Assembly: GCA_041399065.1 (NCBI GenBank)
Contig: JAWKTN010000010.1
Coordinates: 1-64,000 of the forward strand
Reading direction: 5' to 3'
DNA: 64,000 nucleotides
Origin: JAGQPD01 sp020426865
GTDB lineage: Bacteria > Planctomycetota > Planctomycetia > Pirellulales > Pirellulaceae
The notes under the pieces are model-generated. The model saw nothing but the letters and a program-made list of their open reading frames with translations. It was not told where the DNA came from and searched no databases. This document shows positions 36,995-46,092 of this stretch, one piece after another; the first letter of the stretch is position 1; each line of letters begins with the position of its first letter. The translations under genes and the position numbers were made by a program.

Positions 36995-37699
36995 ATGAAA
37001 ACGGTCTCGTATTGCGCCAGCGTAGCGCTATGTGGCTTTCTCGCGATTGCCAGTGGGTGTTCGACTCGTGGAGGATTATTTGCGGGAGGTCCGGGAGGAT
37101 ACGGCCCGCAGCGTGACGTCATGCTGGCTCAGGCCACGTGTGCGGACGGATCGTGTGGCGGTGGCAGCTATGCCGACTATGGGGCGGTGGACTACGGTTA
37201 TGGTGGCGACTACGGCGGCGGATGCAGCGACTACGGATGCACGGGATATGCTTCGGCGCCGATTGGCGGAGGGGTCTATCCGGGTGGGATGATGGGATGT
37301 GCGGGTGCCAGTTGCGACGGGCGTTGCGGTGGCAAGTGTGGGATGGCGGCGCGCAACTTGGGCGCATTGGCCAACAACACGGCGCACTTGGCGGTTGCGG
37401 CGCCGGTAGCTGCGGTAGGCGCAGCGGGTTTTGCGGCGAAGGCAGCCACGAACACAGCATGTGGTGTGACGGCCTTGGCGGCGGGAACGGCGGCCAATGC
37501 GGTTGGGGCGGCGGCAATGGCACCTACGGCATTTCCGGGTATGATGGCAGATTTCCGTCAGCGCACGCATCAGAACTGTGCCAACGGGATATGTGGTCGT
37601 CCACCGGGCCCATCGAGTGGAGCGGTGACCTATCCGTATTACACGACACGTGGTCCACGCGACTTTCTCATGAGCAACCCAGGCAGTATCGGCCCGTAG
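36995..37699 (+). CDS. Gly/Cys-rich lipoprotein, planctomycete type
   Basis: AAAGGAAG precedes ATG 36995. A lipobox LAIASGC at about 16-22 gives a lipid-anchored Cys. The mature part has a Gly/Tyr/Asp/Cys-rich segment (residues 50-110), an Ala-rich helical middle (about 125-180) and a C-terminal RGPRDFLMSNPGSIGP block. This terminal block recurs in many planctomycete surface proteins. It is probably an outer envelope protein. No enzyme motif. Confidence 0.75.
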   Translation: MKTVSYCASVALCGFLAIASGCSTRGGLFAGGPGGYGPQRDVMLAQATCADGSCGGGSYADYGAVDYGYGGDYGGGCSDYGCTGYASAPIGGGVYPGGMMGCAGASCDGRCGGKCGMAARNLGALANNTAHLAVAAPVAAVGAAGFAAKAATNTACGVTALAAGTAANAVGAAAMAPTAFPGMMADFRQRTHQNCANGICGRPPGPSSGAVTYPYYTTRGPRDFLMSNPGSIGP

Positions 37700-37720
37700 G
37701 ATCGTGAGAGCGGGGTAGCA

Positions 37721-39007
37721 TCAATCGTGGAAGCGGCCGACAACGAGTGAGATATTTTGTCCGCCAAAGCCGAAGCTGTTGTTCAGGGCGTATTCACAGC
37801 GGGCTTGGCGGGCCTGATTGGGGATGTAATCCAGATCGCAATCGGGGTCGGGGTTTTCGTAGTTGATGGTCGCTGGCAGGACCTGATCGCGGATTGCCAG
37901 CAGGCAAACGATCAATTCGGTGGCGCCGGCCGCGGCGATCAAGTGCCCCATCATGCTCTTCGTACTTGATACTGGCACATTGGGGGCATCGTCCCCGAAC
38001 ACGGCATGACAAGCGACGGTCTCGACGCGATCGTTGACGGCGGTGCTAGTGCCGTGGGCGTTCACGTAGTTGATAGAGTTGGGATTGAGTCCGGCGTCGT
38101 CGATGGCCATCCGCATGCAGCTGATTGCGCCGCGTCCTTCGGGATGGATGTCGGTGATCCGATAGGCGTCGGCGGTGGAGCCGTAGCCGAGGATTTCGCC
38201 GAGGATCATCGCGCCGCGGGCTTTGGCACGTTCGAGTTCTTCGAGGACCAGCATCCCGGCTCCTTCGCCCAACACGAATCCATCGCGGAGCCGATCGAAG
38301 GGTCGCGAGGCCTTGGTCGGTTCTTCGTTGCGGGTCGAGAGGGCGGTAAGCAGATTGAAGCCGGTGACACCGAGAGGGTGGATCATGCTATGGGTGCCGC
38401 CGGACAGCATCACGTCGGCTTCGCCACGGCGAATGATTTCGGTGGCTTCGCCGATGGCCTGGCTGCTAGCCGCACAGGCGGTCAGGCAGTTGGCATTGGG
38501 CCCTTGTGCGTTGAAGTAGGCGGCGAGGTGACCGGCGGGCATGCTCGGTTCCTGTTCCAGTTCCACAAGTGGATCGAGGACTTCCAGGCCTTTGCGAGTG
38601 AACTGGCGAATGTCAAATTCACCGTCTTGGAGAGCGGCCATCATCATCTGTGAGAAGGATTCGAAGTCTTGCGTACCTTCACCGGCGCCGAGGTAGATTC
38701 CGAAGCGCGTCGGATCGATGGCGGTTTGCAGGGCGCCCGATTGTCGCATGGCTTGGACCGCGGCACCGATGGCAAAGCGACTGTGGCGGCCGCGGCGATT
38801 CCACAGTTCCGGATCGTCCACGTGTTGGGAGATATCCCACGGTTTGACCTCGGCGCTAATGCGCGTCGGAAAGCGGCTGGCGTCGAATAGGGTTGTGTAG
38901 TCGACACCGGATTGCCCATTCAGGAGAGCGCTCCATACCGTCTCGACATTATGTCCGAGAGGGTTAATAACGCCCATGCCAGTGACAACTACGCGTCTAC
39001 GTGTCAT
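37721..39007 (-). CDS. beta-ketoacyl-ACP synthase (FabF/KAS-II type)
   Basis: 428 residues, full length. Catalytic Cys178 sits in CLTACAASSQAIGEA; the two histidines are in NAHGTST and MMGHLIAAAG. The enzyme condenses malonyl-ACP with an acyl-ACP. It is the last gene of a minus-strand cluster with a dehydratase, an ACP and a hotdog protein, so it probably works on the ACP encoded here rather than as the general FabF. Compared with FabF, the part between 110 and 165 contains an insertion-like segment (FDIRQFTRKGLEVL). Confidence 0.88.
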   Translation of the reverse strand: MTRRRVVVTGMGVINPLGHNVETVWSALLNGQSGVDYTTLFDASRFPTRISAEVKPWDISQHVDDPELWNRRGRHSRFAIGAAVQAMRQSGALQTAIDPTRFGIYLGAGEGTQDFESFSQMMMAALQDGEFDIRQFTRKGLEVLDPLVELEQEPSMPAGHLAAYFNAQGPNANCLTACAASSQAIGEATEIIRRGEADVMLSGGTHSMIHPLGVTGFNLLTALSTRNEEPTKASRPFDRLRDGFVLGEGAGMLVLEELERAKARGAMILGEILGYGSTADAYRITDIHPEGRGAISCMRMAIDDAGLNPNSINYVNAHGTSTAVNDRVETVACHAVFGDDAPNVPVSSTKSMMGHLIAAAGATELIVCLLAIRDQVLPATINYENPDPDCDLDYIPNQARQARCEYALNNSFGFGGQNISLVVGRFHD

Positions 39008-39016
39008 GCGAGATTC

Positions 39017-39598
39017 TCAGTCAATTGAAGGAGCGGAAGGGAGCGACGAATTGTTTTCCAGCGAGTTATGCAGGGCGCGTTCGGCGGCCAGCATCCGATC
39101 GGGAATGTTCAGCGGTTGGCCATCGGGCGTGCGTCCGACACGATAAAGATCGAGGCCACGCATCATTCGCAAGAGGTAGGCCGGTTCGAAGAGCGCCGGC
39201 GGGTGAGCGTTCGTGCGATGATCCAGGATCGCCAGGAACATTTCGACCTCGCCCTGCAAGCGGTCTCCCAAGTGACTTGTCCCAACCATTCGTGCACCGT
39301 TACGGGTGATCCCGTCCAGTTCGGCTTGGTAGAAAAGTGAATCACCGGGACGGGCGGGGAAGTAGAACCTGGTCCGAGAGATCTTGGCCAGGACCACGCG
39401 CGCTTCAAACTCGTATAACTCGGACAGGAGTAGTCCACCGACCTGTCCGACCCCCTCCACAATCAAGGAGTTCGGCATCATGCTGTAGCCGGGGAAGTAT
39501 TCCTGCAGCTGTTCCTCGGCAACCGAGACGTTCTTGATTGCCGAGGCACGTTCCCCGCGAATGAAGTCGACAAAGCGATCGATCCACAACCAACGCAT
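39017..39598 (-). CDS. hotdog-fold dehydratase/thioesterase-like protein
   Basis: Start at ATG 39598 (193 residues); the open frame continues upstream but overlaps the ACP gene. The FabA/FabZ-like hotdog pattern is present: FVDFIRGERASAIKNVS, then a FPGYSMMPNSLIVEGVGQV helix and KISRTRFYFPARPGDSL. In FabZ the catalytic His lies in PGHFPG and the Glu in the next helix; here the matching segment reads PGYSMMP, with Tyr in place of His, so catalysis may be changed or lost. It lies between ACP and ketosynthase. Confidence 0.75.
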   Translation of the reverse strand: MRWLWIDRFVDFIRGERASAIKNVSVAEEQLQEYFPGYSMMPNSLIVEGVGQVGGLLLSELYEFEARVVLAKISRTRFYFPARPGDSLFYQAELDGITRNGARMVGTSHLGDRLQGEVEMFLAILDHRTNAHPPALFEPAYLLRMMRGLDLYRVGRTPDGQPLNIPDRMLAAERALHNSLENNSSLPSAPSID

Positions 39599-39678
39599 CG
39601 CTAGTACCTGTGGAAAAAAACAAACATTTGTTTCCCCAGCAAGCCGCCTGCCTTGTCGGACCTGCCGCGTTGTTGCCT

Positions 39679-40065
39679 TTACGCGGATAGTTTCCCAGCG
39701 ACGTAACGACACATGTCGCTGACCGTCAACAAGTTGCCGAACTCTTGAACGACCGGATTGGACTCGAACTTCGACAGATCGGCAAACGGCATCCGCTTCT
39801 TGAGTTCTGCGATGCCTACGGCCGTGACCTTACCGTTGTCCACGAATTTGGAATTTGTGAGAATGTCTTCCGGGAATAGTTCGCTCCGGGGAATTTCGAT
39901 GCCGAAGGCCTTTTCTAAACGAAAGACGATGTCGAGGAAGTCAATCGACTCGGCCCCTAAGTCCCCAACCAGCGTCGCGGACTCGGTCACTTCTTCTTCG
40001 TCGACGCCCAGTGCGTCCACCAATGCCCCTTGCACTTTCTGGAATACTTCGTCTTGTGAAACCAT
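39679..40065 (-). CDS. acyl carrier protein, long form (128 aa)
   Basis: ACP core at about 1-80 with the phosphopantetheine site Ser40 in DLGAESIDFLDI and the GIEIP turn. Beyond it is a 45-residue tail (KRMPFADLSKFESNPVVQEF onward) not found in the usual 78-residue AcpP. This fits specialised planctomycete ACPs that serve a particular chain-building cluster. It sits between the two hotdog genes. It must be loaded by a 4'-phosphopantetheinyl transferase encoded elsewhere. Confidence 0.85.
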   Translation of the reverse strand: MVSQDEVFQKVQGALVDALGVDEEEVTESATLVGDLGAESIDFLDIVFRLEKAFGIEIPRSELFPEDILTNSKFVDNGKVTAVGIAELKKRMPFADLSKFESNPVVQEFGNLLTVSDMCRYVAGKLSA

Positions 40066-40235
40066 ATATCTCCTGTCCTCCTAGTGGCTAATGAGTGTAC
40101 GTCAACTTAGGATCGCCATCAAATGGCCGAATCGAACTTGTGGGTGAATGAACGGGAATTGTGTTTCTGCGTTTCTATGTGTTATGGTGAATTCGGAAGT
40201 TGTCGCAAGGGGAGGCGTCGTCAGCGAACAAGCGG

Positions 40236-40712
40236 TTACAGGTAGGGGCGATACAGGCGTTCGAATTGAGCTCGCATGGCACCCCGCAGGTATTGATCGG
40301 TTTCCGCGAAGCTGTCGTCGCGATCGGCCAGATTGTAATGCTCGAGCGTCAGGCGTCCGCTGACGGCGGTTGCACCGTCGAGGGTACCGGCGGCCTTGAG
40401 CGTAGTTGCATGATTTTCGCGCTTTTGAATTTCGGCGGTGATCTCCAACGTTTGACCGGGGCGGACAAAATCGGCATACTTCACGTTCTTGGCTTCGCTC
40501 ATGACGACCATGCTGTAGGCAAATTCGTCCGTACAGCGAAGCAGCCAGGAACTGCCCTGGTACATGGCTTCGAGCATCAGCACGCCGGGCATGACTGGGA
40601 ACAAGGGGAAGTGATCGCTGAGGTATTCTTCCGCCAGCGAGAGGCACTTTACCGCCTTGACCGCGACACCCGGTTGCAGCTCTGTTATCTTGTCAATGAG
40701 GTTAAAACGCAT
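40236..40712 (-). CDS. 3-hydroxyacyl-ACP dehydratase, FabZ-type
   Basis: Start at ATG 40712; the frame is open beyond but has no natural composition there. 158 residues with FNLIDKITELQPG, DHFPLFPVMPGVLMLEAMYQ (His and Glu placed as in FabZ: HFP-V-MPG and the Glu of LEAM), and KYADFVRPGQTLEITAEI. It removes water from 3-hydroxyacyl-ACP. It heads the operon with ACP, second hotdog and ketosynthase. Confidence 0.85.
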   Translation of the reverse strand: MRFNLIDKITELQPGVAVKAVKCLSLAEEYLSDHFPLFPVMPGVLMLEAMYQGSSWLLRCTDEFAYSMVVMSEAKNVKYADFVRPGQTLEITAEIQKRENHATTLKAAGTLDGATAVSGRLTLEHYNLADRDDSFAETDQYLRGAMRAQFERLYRPYL

Positions 40713-40930
40713 TGGTTGCCGTCCGATTGCAAACCCGACAATATACCAGTTTGGGGGGCGGTCCTCAACCGCGAATCGGACCTGCTGGCCAGTGTGGTTG
40801 TGTTGATGTAAGTTACATGGTCCGATACGGTTACGGCCGGCAGTTCGGTTGCCGGTCGGGCCCCTAGCGGGGTGTGGTTTTTCATATTTCTGATTCGCCA
40901 GCACTATTTCGATAGCGTCATCGAGTTGCC

Positions 40931-42694
40931 ATGCGTCGTGGTATTGCAGTATCCCCGGGAGTTGCGGTCGGAACGGCCTATTGTTTGCATCAAATCTTTG
41001 TCAATCCCAATACGAAGCGATTGGAGGATCGCGAGCTAACGGCGGAACTGGCTCGGTACGAGAACGCTTGCGAGTTAACGCGGCGGGATCTGGAAGCCTT
41101 GCGGGTCAAGGTCGAAAAGCAGGTGGGGGCGTCCGAGGCGGCGATTTTTGGCGTCCACCAATCCATTCTGCAAGATTCAACGTTCCGCACGAAGATCCGT
41201 GGCTGGATTGTCAACGATCGGCTGAATGCCGCCGCCGCACTCCAACGACTGCTTAATGAATACACGGCCCTCTTTGCCCGCACCGACGACCAGTACCTGA
41301 AGGAACGCTTGACGGATGTGCGGGATGTTGTTGTCCGCATCAGCGTTCATCTCTCGGATGTGCTAGTCAACCAGGCACCCGAAATGCACGGCCCATTGAT
41401 TGTTGTGACCGACGAACTGTTACCGTCGCAGGCCGTGGCTCTCGGCAATGTCGATGTGCACGGCATTGTCACCGAAACCGGCAGTCAAACCAGCCATGCC
41501 GCCATTATTGCTCGCAGCCGTGGTATCCCTGCTGTTTCTGGCGTTCGCGGGATTCTTCGCCAAGTCCAAAATGGTGACATGGTTGTTGTCGACGGGCGCG
41601 ATGGGCACGTACTGATCAACCCGGACTCGGAGTCGCTGGCAGCCTATCGAAAATTGGAACGCGAGTTCTTCTTGTTGAAAGATCAACTGGCCGCCAACCG
41701 CGAACGTCCGGCCGTCCTTTCCGACGGGACCGAAATCAGCCTGCTGGCGAACATCAACAACGTGGCCGATGCCCAGGCCGCTCAGGCAATGGGCGCTTCA
41801 GGCGTGGGGCTCTATCGAACCGAATACTTGTATCTGACCCACTCCAGTGTTCCCGACGAAGAGGAACAGCTGTCGGTTTACCGAGAGATCGTGGATGCCA
41901 GTCCTGGCCACAATGTGACCATCCGCACGCTCGATATCGGTGGTGACAAAACAGTGCCATACCTGGGGCATGGACATGTGGAAGCCAATCCCTTCATGGG
42001 CTGGCGGAGCATTCGACTTTCGTTCGAACACCCGGAGTTTTTCGGGACGCAAGTGCGTGCGATCCTTCGCGCCGGACACCATGCCAAAAAATTGGGGGGA
42101 CAAGTGCGCATGATGTTCCCCATGATCACCACCGTTGAGGAACTCAAAAAAGTGCGGACGATGGTCGCCAAGGCCTGTCGCGATCTCGATCGGCGCCGGA
42201 AAGACTATGCCGATATCCCTATCGGGATGATGTTGGAAGTCCCGGCCGCTGCCGTTACCATCGATTCGATGCTCGATCTGGTCGACTTCGTTTCCATCGG
42301 CTCCAATGATCTCGTCCAATACCTGATGGCAGCCGATCGGGACAACCCGAAAGTCAGCCATCTCTGCCAACCTCTCAGTGCTCCTGTCCTACGCGTCCTC
42401 CGAGGAGTGATCAATGCCTGCAATCATGCTCAGGTTCCTGTGACGCTGTGTGGCGAAATGGCCGGGCAACCCCGCGCCTTCCTACTCCTGGTCGGCATGG
42501 GGCTGCGCAGCTTCAGCATGAGCCCCGCCTTCGTCCCCTCGATCAAGGACCTGGCCAGCCACGTCAGCGAATCAACGGCCGCGTTCGTCCTGGAGCGAGC
42601 GCTGAGGCTAACGACTACCACCCAGATCAAACGCTTCATGTCGGGTCAGCTCGCACGCGTCGCTCCGAACCTTAGCATGATGGAAAGCAAATAG
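40931..42694 (+). CDS. ptsI: phosphoenolpyruvate-protein phosphotransferase (PTS Enzyme I)
   Basis: 587 residues, the normal length. The phosphorylated His189 lies in GSQTSHAAIIARSRGIPAV; the PEP-binding barrel has GLYRTEYLYL, PFMGWRSIRLSFEHPEFF and VTLCGEMAG. It transfers phosphate from PEP to HPr. HPr and EII genes are not in the window, and planctomycetes often use PTS proteins for regulation rather than sugar uptake. It is transcribed away from the fatty-acid cluster and towards the nap operon. Confidence 0.92.
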   Translation: MRRGIAVSPGVAVGTAYCLHQIFVNPNTKRLEDRELTAELARYENACELTRRDLEALRVKVEKQVGASEAAIFGVHQSILQDSTFRTKIRGWIVNDRLNAAAALQRLLNEYTALFARTDDQYLKERLTDVRDVVVRISVHLSDVLVNQAPEMHGPLIVVTDELLPSQAVALGNVDVHGIVTETGSQTSHAAIIARSRGIPAVSGVRGILRQVQNGDMVVVDGRDGHVLINPDSESLAAYRKLEREFFLLKDQLAANRERPAVLSDGTEISLLANINNVADAQAAQAMGASGVGLYRTEYLYLTHSSVPDEEEQLSVYREIVDASPGHNVTIRTLDIGGDKTVPYLGHGHVEANPFMGWRSIRLSFEHPEFFGTQVRAILRAGHHAKKLGGQVRMMFPMITTVEELKKVRTMVAKACRDLDRRRKDYADIPIGMMLEVPAAAVTIDSMLDLVDFVSIGSNDLVQYLMAADRDNPKVSHLCQPLSAPVLRVLRGVINACNHAQVPVTLCGEMAGQPRAFLLLVGMGLRSFSMSPAFVPSIKDLASHVSESTAAFVLERALRLTTTTQIKRFMSGQLARVAPNLSMMESK

Positions 42695-42832
42695 GTTCTT
42701 ATCCGCGCCCCGCGCGACCACTGGTCGAACACGCCGTCGCGCCGATTTCCCGTGCATTGCCTTTCCGTCTCCCGACGTTCTGCCAGCCCGCCCCAGTTCC
42801 CACACCGTCAAAGGCGGACCTTAAAGTGTACC

Positions 42833-42861
42833 TTGACATCCGGTTTTCGGTCCGATAGGCT
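42833..42861 (+). promoter_or_regulatory. likely sigma70-type promoter of the nap operon
   Basis: TTGACA, exactly 17 bp, then TAGGCT. The start of transcription would fall near 42868, giving a leader of about 140 nt before napD. It is the only good promoter in the 314 bp between ptsI and napD. Confidence 0.55.
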
Positions 42862-42886
42862 TGAGCGGCAGGGAAGGGACAGAAGA

Positions 42887-42925
42887 GACAAGTAGATTTG
42901 GGACAAGTAGATAGAGACAGGTAGA
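42887..42925 (+). repeat. three direct repeats in the nap leader
   Basis: GACAAGTAGA at 42887 and 42902, and GACAGGTAGA at 42916, so spacings of 15 and 14 bp. They follow the predicted transcription start and precede the start codon of napD, in a purine-rich stretch. They could be an RNA- or DNA-binding regulator site. The rest of 42695-43008 holds nothing else that I can support. Confidence 0.6.
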
Positions 42926-43008
42926 ACAGTAGAGAGTCGTGAGGCGGAAGCAGCGTGTGGTGAGGCGGGACTACATGGTGCGGAGCGAGTAGCGGAGGGG
43001 GTGGCTGG

Positions 43009-43311
43009 TTGGGACCGACAAGTGGTACGGAGCGTGATGGGCCGGGCGACCATGCCCTGGCGGTTCTTGGAATTCTGTTGCGCGTCGATTGGGACGGACG
43101 CCAGCAGTGCGTGCGGATTCTAGAAGGCCTGTCGGGGATGACGGTCTTCGACGTCAGCGACCCGTTGCGTTTAGGGGTTATTATTGAACGAGCGTCCATG
43201 GAGGATGCCGAGCGGGCGTTGCATGACGAAGTGGAGCGGGTACCGGGTGTATTAGGTGCCTGGCCCGTGTTCATGCACGCCGAGGATATCGCCGAAGCAA
43301 CGACGTCTTAG
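43009..43311 (+). CDS. napD: NapD-like nitrate reductase maturation chaperone
   Basis: Start TTG 43009 behind CGGAGGGGG; no ATG suits. 100 residues with the NapD pattern: LAVLGILLRVD, then VFDVSDPLRLGVIIERASME and a GVLGAWPVFMH end. NapD binds the twin-arginine signal of NapA until the cofactor is in place. The gene ends 13 bp before napA, which has its own AGGAGG. First gene of the operon. Confidence 0.75.
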   Translation: MGPTSGTERDGPGDHALAVLGILLRVDWDGRQQCVRILEGLSGMTVFDVSDPLRLGVIIERASMEDAERALHDEVERVPGVLGAWPVFMHAEDIAEATTS

Positions 43312-43324
43312 GAGGATCAGGACA

Positions 43325-45652
43325 ATGACAGAATCGCGTCGTGATTTTATTAAGAGCTCCGCCATGGCGTCTGTTTTGGCCGTGGCAGGTTGTCGGCCTG
43401 GTGGGGGGAATCGCAACGATGTCGACCTGGATGTGTCGGCGCTCACCTGGCACAAGTCGGTATGTCGCTTCTGCGGTACGGGGTGTGGCGTCCAGTTGGG
43501 TCTCAGCGGCGAAAAGCTGGTTGCACTCCGGGGAGACGCCGAGCATTCCGGGACGCGGGGACTCGTTTGTGCCAAGGCACTGTTTCTGCCGAAGATCGTC
43601 TACGCCCCCGATCGGCTGAAAACGCCACAAATCCGCCGGGACGGCAAGTTGCAGGACGCGAGTTGGGACGAGGCGATGACACTGGTGGCCCAGCGGTTCG
43701 CCGATGCCATCAACGATCATGGTCCTGATTCCGTTGCCTATTATGGATCAGGGCAGTGCCTGTCCGAGGAGAGCTATCTCGCGAATCGTATCTTCAAGGG
43801 AGGGATTGGTACGAACAACGTGGAGGGGAATCCTCGGCTGTGTATGGCCAGTGCCGTGGGTGGGTACGTTACAACGTTTGGCAAAGACGAACCGATGGGC
43901 TCGTACGATGACATCGACCACGCGAAGGTCTTTTTTCTGGTCGGATCGAACACGGCAGAATCGCATCCCGTCATTTTCGATCGCATCCTGATGAACCGCC
44001 AATCGGGAAAGCGCGCCAAGGTGATTGTGGTCGACCCGCGGAAGACACCCGTGCGCGCCGCTGCCGATATGCACCTCGCTCCGATCCCCGGCTATGACCT
44101 CGCGATCTTTCACGCCATGGCGCATGTCATCGTTCATGAAAATCTCGCGTCGTCCGACTTTGTGTCAAGACACTGCACCTTCAAGACCGTCGTCGATGGT
44201 AAACCACAGGCGGTTTCCTTCGATGATTATGTCACATTCCTCGACGACTTCGCGCCCGAAGCGGCAGCGCAACAGTCGGGAGTCGATGCGAATGACATTG
44301 TTCAGGCAGCGCGGTTGTTCGCGCAAGGTCCCACCGTGTCGTTTTGGACGATGGGATTGAATCAACGGACCACCGGCGTGTGGGCCAATAACCTCATTCA
44401 CAATCTCCATCTCCTCACCGGACAGATCGGCAAGCCAGGGGCCACGCCGTTCTCGCTGACCGGCCAGCCCAATGCCTGCGGTGGCGTTCGCGATACGGGA
44501 TCGTTGTGCCACATCTTGCCGTACGGTCGCGTGGTCGATAACCCCCAGCATCGTCAGGAAATCGAAGCGATTTGGGGGACACCGGCCGACAAGATCCCGC
44601 CAAAACCCGGTTTGAATACGATGGATCTGTTCCGGGCACTTGGCGAGAACAAGATCCGTTGCATGCTGATCAGCACCACCAATCCTGGTCAGTCGCTGCC
44701 GAATCTCGATCCGTATCGCGATGCGATGGAAAAGCCGCGGTCCGACAAACCCTTTATCGTTGTCCTCGATGCCTATCCCACGCGAACCACGGAGCTGGCC
44801 GACGTCGTCCTGCCGGCCGCCATGTGGTCGGAAAAGGAAGGGGTGTTCGGGATGAGCGAGCGGCGATACCAGTTCCTCCCGAAATTGCTGACGCCGCCAG
44901 GCGAAGCGAGGTCCGATTTCGATGTGTTTCTCGATTTCGCCGCCCGCCTGGAAAAGCTGGGTGTTGTTCCGAACGGCTATGTCAGCGGCAAGATCAACAA
45001 TCAAGAAGATGCGTGGAACGAAATGCGCGAGGCGTCACGCAACACGGCCTACGATTTCACCGGGATGACCCGCCAACGGCTGAAAGAGGAGCGCGGACTG
45101 AGATGGCCGTGTCCCGACGAGCAGCACCCCGGTACGTCGCGACGCTTTGTCAAAGGGGAAGATCCAATTCTGGACGCCGGGCCTTATGCCGACAATGAAC
45201 TGCAACCTGGTGAAGTCAGCTTCTATGGCAATGCCGACAAACGGGCTGTCGTGTGGTTGCGCCCGGCCAAGCCGCCGGCCGAGCCTGTCGACGATGAGTA
45301 TCCACTGGTTTTGTCGACCGGTCGAGTGTTGGAGCATTGGCACACTGGCACGATGACAATGCGAGCCGACGAACTGAAGAAAGCGCAGCCGGCATGTTAC
45401 ATTGAGGTCCACCCGCAAGATGCGGAAAAGTTGCAGATCCAAACCGGTGACATGGTGCGAGTCATCTCGCGACGCGGTGAAGCAAAAGTCAAGGCGCGAG
45501 TCATTGATACACCCCGAGTTGGTATGGTGTTCGTGCCATGGCACTGGGAGGACAATGACAGCTTGATCAACCGCGTTACGATCGACGCTTACGATCCTGG
45601 ATCGAAGCAGCCGGAATTCAAGGTTTGTGCGGTCAAATTGGCGAAGGCCTGA
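43325..45652 (+). CDS. napA: periplasmic nitrate reductase catalytic subunit NapA
   Basis: AGGAGG precedes ATG 43325. 775 residues: a twin-arginine signal (ESRRDFIKSSAMASVLAVAG), a [4Fe-4S] motif CRFCGTGCGV with the last Cys in LVCAKALF, and the molybdenum-ligand Cys in NPRLCMASAVGGY. The C-terminal domain has RVLEHWHTGTMT and FVPWHWED, typical of bis-MGD reductases. It reduces nitrate to nitrite in the periplasm. The following genes provide electrons. The assignment to NapA rather than the assimilatory NasC is supported by the signal and by napD, B, G and H. Confidence 0.92.
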   Translation: MTESRRDFIKSSAMASVLAVAGCRPGGGNRNDVDLDVSALTWHKSVCRFCGTGCGVQLGLSGEKLVALRGDAEHSGTRGLVCAKALFLPKIVYAPDRLKTPQIRRDGKLQDASWDEAMTLVAQRFADAINDHGPDSVAYYGSGQCLSEESYLANRIFKGGIGTNNVEGNPRLCMASAVGGYVTTFGKDEPMGSYDDIDHAKVFFLVGSNTAESHPVIFDRILMNRQSGKRAKVIVVDPRKTPVRAAADMHLAPIPGYDLAIFHAMAHVIVHENLASSDFVSRHCTFKTVVDGKPQAVSFDDYVTFLDDFAPEAAAQQSGVDANDIVQAARLFAQGPTVSFWTMGLNQRTTGVWANNLIHNLHLLTGQIGKPGATPFSLTGQPNACGGVRDTGSLCHILPYGRVVDNPQHRQEIEAIWGTPADKIPPKPGLNTMDLFRALGENKIRCMLISTTNPGQSLPNLDPYRDAMEKPRSDKPFIVVLDAYPTRTTELADVVLPAAMWSEKEGVFGMSERRYQFLPKLLTPPGEARSDFDVFLDFAARLEKLGVVPNGYVSGKINNQEDAWNEMREASRNTAYDFTGMTRQRLKEERGLRWPCPDEQHPGTSRRFVKGEDPILDAGPYADNELQPGEVSFYGNADKRAVVWLRPAKPPAEPVDDEYPLVLSTGRVLEHWHTGTMTMRADELKKAQPACYIEVHPQDAEKLQIQTGDMVRVISRRGEAKVKARVIDTPRVGMVFVPWHWEDNDSLINRVTIDAYDPGSKQPEFKVCAVKLAKA

Positions 45653-45663
45653 TGGAGTGTTCA

Positions 45664-46092
45664 ATGGGTACGAAGCGAGACACCGATACTCAACGGTTGG
45701 CGCATGCACGATCGTTCGCTGCTACGTTATTCGCGATGTTGCTACTGGCACTCAATTCGGGCTGTCAACCTGGTTCCACGTCGACAGCAGCGGGGGAAAC
45801 GGGGGCCTTTCCACCTACGATCTCGGATACCGACTACCACGGGCGCAGTTGGACTCGCTCGGACTGCTTGGTCTGTCATGAAGCGGGCGTGCAGAACGCG
45901 CCCAAAATCAAGCACACCAGTGTGCCACCGTTGGCCCGGGAGGCCAAGTGCCGGACATGTCATGTTCAAATCCTGGGGCAGGTGCCACCTGGTTACATCG
46001 CTCCGGTTGGAGAAAGCGGCGAGTCGGTAAGTGACGGAACCGCTGCGGCAGGAGATAGTAGTGAGAAATCTACGGAGGCGGCATCTCCTTAA
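45664..46092 (+). CDS. napB: NapB-like dihaem cytochrome c, lipoprotein type
   Basis: Start at ATG 45664 after GGAG. A hydrophobic signal with the lipobox-like LLALNSGC (about 26-33) is followed by two haem sites, CLVCH and CRTCH, spaced about 36 residues apart. The protein is 142 residues. It is shorter than proteobacterial NapB, and the lipobox suggests membrane anchoring. It passes electrons to NapA. It overlaps napG by 32 bp. Confidence 0.75.
   Translation: MGTKRDTDTQRLAHARSFAATLFAMLLLALNSGCQPGSTSTAAGETGAFPPTISDTDYHGRSWTRSDCLVCHEAGVQNAPKIKHTSVPPLAREAKCRTCHVQILGQVPPGYIAPVGESGESVSDGTAAAGDSSEKSTEAASP

Noticed and set aside
37076..37570. Antisense frames opposite the Gly/Cys-rich lipoprotein
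   Set aside because: Several long frames on the other strand are produced by GGN and GCN codons; they lack starts with ribosome sites and natural composition.
44165..45004. 279-codon minus-strand frame inside napA
   Set aside because: It lies wholly within a well-supported gene and has no recognisable motif.
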